Below are positions 52,551-59,499 of a DNA stretch of 59,499 nt, one piece after another. Below the pieces are notes generated by a model, which was given only the letters and a program-made list of their open reading frames with translations, searched no databases and was not told the origin of the DNA. Each line of letters begins with the position of its first letter. Position 1 is the stretch's first letter. The translations under genes were made by a program, and so were the position numbers. This stretch comes from an uncultured Eubacterium sp. (GTDB lineage Bacteria > Bacillota > Clostridia > Oscillospirales > Acutalibacteraceae), in contig CALWID010000013.1 of the NCBI GenBank assembly GCA_944380635.1, positions 1-59,499 on the forward strand, written 5' to 3'.

Positions 52551-53306
52551 TTAATAAGTGTAATCGCCGTAGTTGTATTTGTTGTAATATTTATATCCTG
52601 ATTTCTTTTCCGAATCGTAATTCACAACGAATCCAAGCACTTTCGCGTCAATAAACTTAAGCGAATCAAGCGCTTTCTGAAGTTCCGGGTGCGTGGAGGA
52701 GTTTGCGCGCACCACCATAACAACACCGTCTGATTCACGAATAACGGGCAAAGCGTCTGAAACAACATTTATCGGCGGAGTATCAATAATTATATAATCA
52801 AAATGCTCCGAAACATTTTTAAGAAATTCTGCCATAGGCTCGGAACCTAATATTTCACCCGGATTCGGCGGAATAGAGCCGGAAGTTATTACGGAAAGAT
52901 TTTTGTATTCCGTTGGGTGAACTATGCTGAAAAGGTCAACTTTTTGGGATGTGCGGCTGTTTACCGCTGCGCCGAGATAATTTGTAAGCCCCGGCGCGTT
53001 GGGAATTGAAAAATAATGGTGAATTTTAGGTTTTCTTAAATCGCCGTCTATTAAAAGCACTCTTTGGTCAGCCTGGGAAATGGAAATAGCCAGGTTTGTG
53101 GTTGTGGTGGTTTTGCCCTCGTTTGCCATAGAGGATGAAACAACTATTATTTTGCACCCTTTTTTCATAACGGAAAGCATAATATTTGTTCTTATTGATT
53201 TATATGCCTCTTCAACACGGAATTTAAGGCCCGGGTCCATTATGGCGTTTTTAAGCAAAAATCGGGTAGAAGCGGCGTTTTCTTTTTTGTTTTTATTTTT
53301 AGCCAT
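52551..53306 (-). CDS. cpsD: CpsD/YwqD-type tyrosine autokinase
   Basis: The 251-residue BY-kinase has a Walker A variant (SSSMANEGKTTTTTNLAIS), Walker A' LLIDGDLRKPKIH, Walker B YIIIDTPPIN and a C-terminal tyrosine cluster (YKYYNKYNYGDYTY). Such kinases work with CpsC to control chain length and export of capsule or exopolysaccharide. The first 8 bases overlap cpsC. The tail carries seven Tyr, more than most. Confidence 0.93.
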   Translation of the reverse strand: MAKNKNKKENAASTRFLLKNAIMDPGLKFRVEEAYKSIRTNIMLSVMKKGCKIIVVSSSMANEGKTTTTTNLAISISQADQRVLLIDGDLRKPKIHHYFSIPNAPGLTNYLGAAVNSRTSQKVDLFSIVHPTEYKNLSVITSGSIPPNPGEILGSEPMAEFLKNVSEHFDYIIIDTPPINVVSDALPVIRESDGVVMVVRANSSTHPELQKALDSLKFIDAKVLGFVVNYDSEKKSGYKYYNKYNYGDYTY

Positions 53307-54063
53307 TTTTCTTTGCCCCCTTCTTTTGCTTTGTATTTGTCAGTTCAAATTCCGGCACGGAGCCAAGCACGGGAATGTTGTATCTTTCCGCAAGGTCGTC
53401 CCTGCCTTTGATACGCACATCAAGGAAATCACGCAAAACAGCGTAAAGCCCGGAAAGAAATATGCCGGCTAAAGCGCCTATAAGGCATTTCTGCGGGTAA
53501 TTCATGCTTTCCGCGGCGGTTGCTCTGATAGGCGGGTCCTCAACGGACGCTTTAACAAGCCCGCTGTTTGTTTCTTCCATAGTCTGCGGCACGCAAACTT
53601 CAAGGCTTTGCGCAATGTGGTAACTTAGGTCAGCGTCGCTTGTTGTTATTGTAAAGTAAAACATAGCGGTGTTTTCAACTTTTTCTATCAAAATAGAATT
53701 TTTAATCGTGCCGGAGGAATAATTAGTGCCGTAAACACGGTTAAGTTCGTCCGCCACCGACTGATTAAACTGATTAGTCTGGAAAACTTCAATATAAGTG
53801 TCCAGCATTTTCATAGCGTAATTCATTTTGCTCGTTTCGCTTGCCTGCTGTGCCGCCGCTGTTGAATCCTGCAATTCCTGGTTTGAATCAATGGCGTAAG
53901 CCAAAAACTCTATTGAGGAAGTATAGGTAAGCGTTGTAAATCTGGCGGTGAATACCGCCGCCAAAATTGCGCCTATAATTGCAAATATCAAAAGCAGTTT
54001 CCACCTTTTCAGCAGAGCGCTCAGTACTTTCTGCACATTTGCGTCTATATTCAATAAACTCAT
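53299..54063 (-). CDS. cpsC: CpsC/Wzz-type polysaccharide co-polymerase
   Basis: The 254-residue protein has two membrane helices (KLLLIFAIIGAILAAVF near 21-37, and CLIGALAGIFLSGLYAVL near 188-206) flanking an extracellular domain, and a Lys-rich cytoplasmic tail. It activates CpsD. The SD GGAAGG is only one base from the ATG at 54063, so translation could instead start at the in-frame TTG three codons on. Own promoter at 54112-54140. Confidence 0.9.
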   Translation of the reverse strand: MSLLNIDANVQKVLSALLKRWKLLLIFAIIGAILAAVFTARFTTLTYTSSIEFLAYAIDSNQELQDSTAAAQQASETSKMNYAMKMLDTYIEVFQTNQFNQSVADELNRVYGTNYSSGTIKNSILIEKVENTAMFYFTITTSDADLSYHIAQSLEVCVPQTMEETNSGLVKASVEDPPIRATAAESMNYPQKCLIGALAGIFLSGLYAVLRDFLDVRIKGRDDLAERYNIPVLGSVPEFELTNTKQKKGAKKNG

Positions 54064-54111
54064 TCCTTCCGTTTATGAATTTCATCAATTTTATACATAT
54101 AGTCATATTAA

Positions 54112-54140
54112 ATTTTACTTTAAATTAAAAAGTTTGTCAA
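54112..54140 (-). promoter_or_regulatory. Sigma-A promoter of the cpsC-cpsD-cpsB unit
   Basis: On the minus strand a consensus TTGACA (54140-54135), a 17-base spacer and TAAAAT (54117-54112). Confidence 0.8.
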
Positions 54141-54150
54141 TAATAATCTA

Positions 54151-54179
54151 TTGCATATGCAAAAGAAATAAATTATAAT
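54151..54179 (+). promoter_or_regulatory. Sigma-A promoter with palindrome over the -35
   Basis: TTGCAT (54151-54156), a 17-base spacer and consensus TATAAT (54174-54179). TTGCATATGCAA (54151-54162) is a 12-bp perfect palindrome covering the -35 and could be an operator. Confidence 0.75.
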
Positions 54180-54222
54180 ATAGTCCGTAGTAACTTTATT
54201 GTGCAATAGAGGTGTTATTATT

Positions 54223-56898
54223 ATGAACAAAACTATGCCCCTCTGGGGCCCTTACTCCAAAAAATATATGGGAATTTCACGGGTTGTGGATACCGATATG
54301 CCGTCCGGCGCGCGGTTTGATTTTTCCGTTCACCCCACGGTGTGGAATTCTTCCGTGCCCGTGCCGAATGTAACTATTCCCAGCAATTACCACTTGTGGA
54401 GTTGCAAGGGCGATTACTCGTTTTATTCATATCGCTATGAATTAATGTGGAAAGATATGATTTATTGCGATGTTTCTTTTTCCCGTATTAATGACGGCGC
54501 CTATCTTATGCGGTGTGAATTTGTTAATAACACCCCTTTAAAGCAAAACTGCATTTTAAACGGATATTCGGCAATGGAATATCCGAAACCGTTTTTCGCA
54601 AAACTTAAAACGCCGCAGAACGCAGCCGTTATAAACGCAAATGATTATGAAAGTTATACATATAAAAATCCCCGCCCGTGGGATACGGAAAATCCGGACG
54701 GTATGGCAAAAGGCCAGTTTGCAGATTATCATTTTGTAGGCGGTTTCGGCCTTGGGGACAGATGTGAGAATTATCATGTGCCCGCTCTCGGCTTAAAGCC
54801 GTTCGGCTGCGAGGCGGGTGATACTGTTGTTTATAAAGCAGATTTCAGCGCCTTTAAAAATCCGGTGCTCAGTATCAGATACAGGTCTGCCGCTAAGGGC
54901 AACGCGGAATTTACGCTCAACGGCAAAAAAATCGTTTTCCCGTACAGCGATGAACTTCGTTTTGAGTCCTTTGATATTGATAACGCCGATACTGTTACGC
55001 TGAACAGCCTCGGAACTGCCGGAATTGAACTTGATGTGCTTGTAATTACCGAAAAAGGGGAAGAGGGCAATATTTCTGTTTCGCTTGAAAAACACGGCTT
55101 TATACCTGAAATAAAATCCGAAAAATGCTCTAAAGGCATTCGCGTTGCTCTTTATTATCCTGAAGAAGATAAAACCTATTATATCCTTACAAACAGTGAG
55201 AAAACAAGGGAAAGAACTCTTGATTCCGGCTGTCTTGAAGACGCTTTGCCAAACAGACTTTCAAACGGCGACCATACCTATGACGAACTAAGGCGCACTT
55301 TTTCAGAAAGTTTTTCGGAAAAGAAAAGCGATGAGGGATTTTTCCACAATGTGCTTGTAAAATCCATTTTTATAGACCCTGATTCAACCCATACGGAATA
55401 TATGGTGGTATCGGAAACGCCGTTTGAGCCGCTTTCGGATGAAGAGTATGAGGCAATATATAAAGCGGCGAGCGTGCCGGAGGATAACGGGCTTAACAGC
55501 GAGGGCAGAAAGTATACGCTTTCTACCGATATACTTAAATCAACCCTGCTTACAAATGTGGTTTACCCCGTATATAAGCACGGTCAGAATGTTATTCACT
55601 TCACCCCCGGCAAAAGGTGGGATAGTTTTTATACCTGGGACAGCGGTATCATCGGTATAGGCGTTCTTGAATTCAGCCCCGAAAAGGCAAAATATATACT
55701 TGAAACATATCTTTCTGATGATGACAACAAGGATTTTGCGTTTTTGCTGCACGGCAGCCTTGTGCCGACTCAGTTTGCGCAGTATCTTGAAATGCTGAAA
55801 CGAGCTTCAGATAAAAAGCCGCTTTTTGCGCTTTATGATAAAATGATGCGCTATTATCGTTTTCTTGCGGGTGAGGACGGCTCTACTACCGCAAAATTCA
55901 AAAACGGACTGCTTACAACTTATGATTACTGGTATTCCTGCTCAGGTATGGACGATTACCCGGCGCAGGTTTATATGATAGACAGGCAGATGATGGATAA
56001 GATATGTCCGTGTATTTCAACCTCGCATATAATCCGCGCTGCAAAGATTATGAAAATGGCGGCTGCGGCTCTCGGCAAAGACGAGGATGTTGAAAGGCTG
56101 CAGCAGGATATAGATAATTCAACGGCCGCGCTGAACGCACTTGCGTGGGATGAAAAATGCGGATACTATTCATATACTGTTTATGATGATGATAATAAAC
56201 TCTGCGCATACTTAAGAAACGAGCAGGGCGAAAATATGAATAAGGGTATGGACGGCGTTTATCCGCTTGTTGCCGGCGCCGCCACTCCTGAACGCACCGC
56301 AAGGCTGCTTTCGCATATTAAAAATCCGAATGAAATGTGGAGCAAGAGCGGTATTTCAGCAGTTGATATGAGCGCGTCATATTATTTTGACGATGGATAT
56401 TGGAACGGCAATGTGTGGATGAGCCACCAGTGGTTTTTGTGGAAAACAATGTTTGATTTGGGCGAATCTGATTTTGCTTTTGAGATTGCAAAACGCGCGC
56501 TTGATATGTGGAAAGCGGAAACTGATTTTTCGTATAACACATATGAATGTTTCGGCATAAAAACTCAGCGCGGCGGCTGGTTCCATAATTTCGGCGGTCT
56601 TTCAGCGCCAATTTGTGTTTGGGCAAACGCTTATTACAAACCGGGCACCGTTACAAGCGGCTTTGATTTGTGGACGGATAAGCAGGAAACCACTGAAAAC
56701 ACCGCTGATATTGCATTTAAATATTTCGGCAGCGCGCCGGCTTACACTATTCTTGTGTGCCTTTCTGATAAGAATACTTATACCGCGTTGCTAAACGGAA
56801 AAGAACTTGATATTAAAGAAAGAGAGCCGGGCATTATAGAAATCACCCTCAGCGGAAATGTTAAAGAGGGCGAGATTTTGATTGCCCCGCGCGCTTGA
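54223..56898 (+). CDS. Large (alpha/alpha)6-type glycosidase, GH63/trehalase-like
   Basis: The 891-residue protein has no signal peptide. The N-terminal half is beta-rich, with a carbohydrate-binding-like section (VLSIRYRSAAKGNAEFTLNG). The C-terminal half is an (alpha/alpha)6 barrel like GH63/GH37 enzymes: GKRWDSFYTWDSGIIGIG, SCSGMDDYPAQ and YYFDDGYWNGNVWMSHQWFL, with candidate acidic residues in WDS and DDGYW. The substrate may be an alpha-linked glucoside or mannoside, but cannot be read from sequence. The ATG at 54223 has AGAGGTG 8 bases upstream; the earlier TTG lies close to the transcription start. Confidence 0.78.
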   Translation: MNKTMPLWGPYSKKYMGISRVVDTDMPSGARFDFSVHPTVWNSSVPVPNVTIPSNYHLWSCKGDYSFYSYRYELMWKDMIYCDVSFSRINDGAYLMRCEFVNNTPLKQNCILNGYSAMEYPKPFFAKLKTPQNAAVINANDYESYTYKNPRPWDTENPDGMAKGQFADYHFVGGFGLGDRCENYHVPALGLKPFGCEAGDTVVYKADFSAFKNPVLSIRYRSAAKGNAEFTLNGKKIVFPYSDELRFESFDIDNADTVTLNSLGTAGIELDVLVITEKGEEGNISVSLEKHGFIPEIKSEKCSKGIRVALYYPEEDKTYYILTNSEKTRERTLDSGCLEDALPNRLSNGDHTYDELRRTFSESFSEKKSDEGFFHNVLVKSIFIDPDSTHTEYMVVSETPFEPLSDEEYEAIYKAASVPEDNGLNSEGRKYTLSTDILKSTLLTNVVYPVYKHGQNVIHFTPGKRWDSFYTWDSGIIGIGVLEFSPEKAKYILETYLSDDDNKDFAFLLHGSLVPTQFAQYLEMLKRASDKKPLFALYDKMMRYYRFLAGEDGSTTAKFKNGLLTTYDYWYSCSGMDDYPAQVYMIDRQMMDKICPCISTSHIIRAAKIMKMAAAALGKDEDVERLQQDIDNSTAALNALAWDEKCGYYSYTVYDDDNKLCAYLRNEQGENMNKGMDGVYPLVAGAATPERTARLLSHIKNPNEMWSKSGISAVDMSASYYFDDGYWNGNVWMSHQWFLWKTMFDLGESDFAFEIAKRALDMWKAETDFSYNTYECFGIKTQRGGWFHNFGGLSAPICVWANAYYKPGTVTSGFDLWTDKQETTENTADIAFKYFGSAPAYTILVCLSDKNTYTALLNGKELDIKEREPGIIEITLSGNVKEGEILIAPRA

Positions 56899-56935
56899 TT
56901 TCTGTAATAATCTATAATAAAAGGAGGTAAAATTT

Positions 56936-58600
56936 ATGGCAAAAAAAATCAGCGGCAGCAATAATGAGCCGCTTAAAATTCAGGTTATAACCGATACTCA
57001 CTATTATTCCAGAAAAGTGGGCACAACCGGCAAAGCCTATGAAAAGGCGGAATCAAAATCACAAATGGTAATTAAGGACAGCGACCTTGTTATCAAAGCG
57101 GGTTTTGATTTGCTTTGCCGTGATAATTCAACGGATATTGTTTTGCTTTCGGGCGATACAACCCACAATGGCGAACTTGATTCACACGCTGAATTTATAG
57201 AAATGCTGCGTGATCTTAAAAAGCGCGGCAAGCGTGTTTATGTTATTACCGCAACGCATGATTTCAGGGACGGCGGCGTTACGGACGGCTATGAAGGCGA
57301 TGAAACAATAAAAGTGCCCGCTGTTGAAGACAGGCATGACCTTTGGGATATGTATTATGAATTCGGGCCTAATGAGGCAATTTCAACTCATAAAGAGTCC
57401 ATGAGTTATGTTGTTCAACTTGCACCGGGCTACCGCCTTTTTGCGCTGAACGATGATACAAATTATAAGCCGGAAGGCGAGCGCGGCTCAGGCTTTTCAG
57501 ATGACTGTATGAACTGGATACTTGAGCAACTGAAGGACGCTCAGGAGCATGACCAGTATGTTATTGCAATGACTCATCACCCGATGATAGCGCCGTCGCC
57601 TTTCTACGCCATAATCGGTAAAGGCGATATGCAGAGAAATCATGAAACCACAAGGGAAATTTTTGCTGACGCAGGGCTTCACTGTATGCTTACCGGCCAT
57701 ACCCATGTGCACAATATCAGCAGCGTTGTTACTAAAAAAGGCAATGTGTTTTACGATATAGCCTGCGGCGCAATGATAGGCTGCCCGCCTGTTATGCGAA
57801 CTATTACATTTGACCCTAAACACGCAAAAATAGATGTTGATACAACTGTTATTAAAGATGTTCCCGGCCTTGATACCGGCTCAAAGCCGTTTGATGAATA
57901 TATGAAAGGCTTTTTCTTCGGTATGATATCGGAAGTTATCTGGGCAATGGGCAATGATATAGACCGCCTTGCGGAAATGACCCCGGCGTTTTCAATACCC
58001 GGTGAAAAAGTTAAAAAACTTGCGTGGATTATTAAGCCGGTGGGCAAATTCCTTAATAAATTAACTTTTAAAAAAGTGTGGAAAATATGCAAAAAGGAAT
58101 CAGGGCTTAAAAAAGAGGATATTGCCGATATAGCGGATAATAAAGTTGTTGATTTCATACTTGAACTCGTGCAGAATCTTTACTGCGGCGATTCGCCTTA
58201 CGGCCCGGATACCCGCGAATATAAACTTACATGCGCCGTGCTTAATGTTATAGATTCATTCCTTGATACAATTCATTTCAGCATAGGTAAAGTGCTTAAG
58301 GGCGCTACAAGCGTAAGAAGCCTTGTTGAGCCGCTGCTGTGGAATCCCGGATTTTGCGACGCCAAGGCAACGCTGCCGCTTTATCCTACATATGAAAGCG
58401 CAAGCGAGGCGCCTAAGAGGGAAGAAAAAGAATTTAAAGACCCGGTTAAGAAAAGTAAAAAAGGCCCGCTTATCCTGCTTATCCTTATCCTTGCGGTAAT
58501 TCTGCTTATAGCGGTAATAGTCGGCTGTATCGCCCTCATAGTTTGGGCAATAGTTGCAATAGTCGGTGCAGTTACGGGCTCACTGCCGTTTTTGCTTTAA
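56936..58600 (+). CDS. Metallophosphoesterase with C-terminal membrane anchor
   Basis: The 554-residue protein has the calcineurin-like motifs in order: VITDTHYYS, LLSGDTTHNGELDSH, TATHDFRDGG (His in place of the usual GNHD), AMTHHPMIAPSP and LTGHTHVHNIS. About 200 residues of unknown fold follow. The C-terminus has one or two membrane helices (LILLILILAVILLIAVIVG and IVWAIVAIVGAVTG). It lacks a signal peptide, so the catalytic domain probably faces the cytoplasm. It is 37 bases after the glycosidase gene, probably cotranscribed. The substrate is unknown. Confidence 0.85.
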   Translation: MAKKISGSNNEPLKIQVITDTHYYSRKVGTTGKAYEKAESKSQMVIKDSDLVIKAGFDLLCRDNSTDIVLLSGDTTHNGELDSHAEFIEMLRDLKKRGKRVYVITATHDFRDGGVTDGYEGDETIKVPAVEDRHDLWDMYYEFGPNEAISTHKESMSYVVQLAPGYRLFALNDDTNYKPEGERGSGFSDDCMNWILEQLKDAQEHDQYVIAMTHHPMIAPSPFYAIIGKGDMQRNHETTREIFADAGLHCMLTGHTHVHNISSVVTKKGNVFYDIACGAMIGCPPVMRTITFDPKHAKIDVDTTVIKDVPGLDTGSKPFDEYMKGFFFGMISEVIWAMGNDIDRLAEMTPAFSIPGEKVKKLAWIIKPVGKFLNKLTFKKVWKICKKESGLKKEDIADIADNKVVDFILELVQNLYCGDSPYGPDTREYKLTCAVLNVIDSFLDTIHFSIGKVLKGATSVRSLVEPLLWNPGFCDAKATLPLYPTYESASEAPKREEKEFKDPVKKSKKGPLILLILILAVILLIAVIVGCIALIVWAIVAIVGAVTGSLPFLL

Positions 58601-58624
58601 TTATTAAGAGAATATAAATTTTTC

Positions 58625-58653
58625 TTGCATAGGCGCTGCCTATTTGGTATACT
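58625..58653 (+). promoter_or_regulatory. Sigma-A promoter of the GtrA-like gene, flanked by an inverted repeat
   Basis: TTGCAT (58625-58630), a 17-base spacer and TATACT (58648-58653) with an extended TGG. AGGCGCTG (58631-58638) and CAGCGCCT (58667-58674) form a perfect 8-bp inverted repeat on either side of the -10. Confidence 0.75.
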
Positions 58654-58724
58654 TAAATAGATATAACAGCGCCTGCGTGTTTACGCATTCGCAATTTTGT
58701 TTAGTTTAAGGAGTAAAAATTATT

Positions 58725-59396
58725 ATGGCAGACAAAAAGAAATTCAGCCTCGGCGGTATAGACAACGCCGCAGAGGAAAAAGGCTCGTTTATCAAAACTC
58801 TTTGGCAAATTTTAAAGTTTCTTGTAGTTTCGGGCCTTGTAACAATTATTCAACTTGTTTTGGCAAATGTGCTTCCGCTTATTTTTGACGGCGTTACCGC
58901 CACTTTGCCGGCGTTTCTTCAGGGCATTTTCGCTCCGAATACTATTTTTGACGCCACTACCGCTGAGGGTATAGAGCAGATAGGCAAATATGTTGTAGGC
59001 GGCACTATTGAAAACGGCGTTGTAGTAGGCGGCGTTGTAACATGGGGCTATCTTCTTCCGTTCTTCCTCTCCAACCTGATTGCTAATATTTACGGCTTCT
59101 GGCAGAATAAAAAGACCACTTTTAAATCAGATGCTCCGTGGTATAACTTTGCAATCTATATTGTACTTATGATTGCGCTTATCCTTTTCTCAACTTGGCT
59201 CCAGGGCTGGCTTGTTGGCATTATCGCAAAAGTTGACTGGTCTTGGCTTCAGTCCCTTGCAAGAACAATTGCAAGCCTTGCCGCCGGTCTTGTTCAGATG
59301 ATAGTTCTGTTCCCAATGGAAAAATTCGTTCTTCTTAAAGAAAAGAAAGAGGATAAATCCGCAGAAGTTGCCGCCGAGGCAGCAGACGCCGAATAA
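58725..59396 (+). CDS. GtrA-like membrane protein
   Basis: The 223-residue protein has four hydrophobic segments and the GtrA-family patterns LKFLVVSGLVTIIQLVLAN and FFLSNLIANIYGFWQNKKTTF. Family members help move lipid-linked sugars or act in teichoic acid and surface-glycan decoration. It is longer than typical GtrA (about 130 residues): it has an insert of about 60 residues after the first helix (FDGVTATLPAFLQGI through ENGVVVGGVVTWG) and a Lys/Glu/Ala tail. Own promoter; SD TAAGGAG about 12 bases upstream. No glycosyltransferase adjoins it. Confidence 0.82.
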   Translation: MADKKKFSLGGIDNAAEEKGSFIKTLWQILKFLVVSGLVTIIQLVLANVLPLIFDGVTATLPAFLQGIFAPNTIFDATTAEGIEQIGKYVVGGTIENGVVVGGVVTWGYLLPFFLSNLIANIYGFWQNKKTTFKSDAPWYNFAIYIVLMIALILFSTWLQGWLVGIIAKVDWSWLQSLARTIASLAAGLVQMIVLFPMEKFVLLKEKKEDKSAEVAAEAADAE

Positions 59397-59425
59397 TTAT
59401 TCACACCAAAAAAGCGCTCCGTAAA

Positions 59426-59499
59426 TGAACTGCCCCAAATTGTGCAGACAGTACAAAAAAGCACCTAAATGGTAGAATATTAAATTTAAGCAACAAACT
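59426..59499. mobile_element. Probable left end of an IS3-family insertion sequence (cut by window edge)
   Basis: TGAACTGCCCCAAATTGTGC, followed by AGACAG and a -10-like GGTAGAATATT, resembles the terminal inverted repeat and promoter region of IS3/IS150-type elements as I recall them. No transposase is included, so the call depends on sequence beyond the window. Just before it, AAAAAAGCGCTCC looks like the left arm of a terminator with no right arm. Confidence 0.45.

Noticed and set aside
1-59499. tRNA or rRNA genes
   Set aside because: Intergenic stretches were read for tRNA-like arms and conserved rRNA motifs; none was convincing.

Overview
The window looks like part of the chromosome of a gut-type Clostridia bacterium, most likely of the Oscillospiraceae/Ruminococcaceae kind. 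This rests on the gene order miaB-ricA-mutS-mutL-miaA and yggS-sepF-divIVA-ileS-lspA-rluD, on a YtrA-type GntR/ABC operon, a CpsB/CpsC/CpsD tyrosine-phosphorylation trio, Listeria-Bacteroides-type surface repeats and consistent sigma-A promoters. No rRNA, tRNA, prophage or CRISPR array was seen. Many genes start with TTG, so several starts were set by Shine-Dalgarno (SD) position rather than by the longest open frame.

Layout. 1-1280: the 3' end of a repeat-rich surface protein and a 45-residue peptide gene. 1313-2640: a small membrane protein and a block of hairpin repeats. 2664-5700: an FAD-dependent dehydrogenase and a GH28 pectin-type glycosidase, transcribed divergently from promoters that share one -35 site. 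5730-16832: a likely single transcription unit with the aromatic amino-acid genes tyrA-aroB-aroA-aroC-pheA, followed by a TVP38-like membrane protein, galactokinase, a lipid kinase and a large exported glycosidase. 16892-23658: a six-gene Ytr-like ABC operon with two ATPases, two permeases, an exported Ig-like protein and the GntR regulator, headed by a perfect inverted repeat at the transcription start. 23690-24115: a tandem array of about 51-bp hairpin repeats.

24199-28666: an overlooked 44-residue membrane peptide, sodium-pump decarboxylase subunits gamma and beta without the alpha or biotin subunits, and a PcrA helicase. 28671-29082: structured intergenic repeats. 29083-31533 (minus strand): 4-alpha-glucanotransferase, then a Cys-rich clostridial protein whose SD lies inside the malQ terminator hairpin. 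31674-45889: a long housekeeping operon for tRNA modification, mismatch repair, cell division and ileS. 45922-51663: lspA, rluD, a HAD phosphatase, endonuclease IV, a YdcF protein and an amidohydrolase. 51805-54140 (minus strand): cpsC-cpsD-cpsB without glycosyltransferases. 54151-59396: an (alpha/alpha)6-type glycosidase, a membrane-anchored metallophosphoesterase and a GtrA-like protein. The last 74 bases look like the left end of an IS3-family element.

The most promising leads are the Ytr-like operon with its extra exported subunit and candidate operator, the terminator that contains the next gene's SD, the 45-residue peptide next to the surface protein, and the hairpin repeat family whose variable stem covaries between copies. 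All functional calls come from motif recognition by eye; no database search was run.
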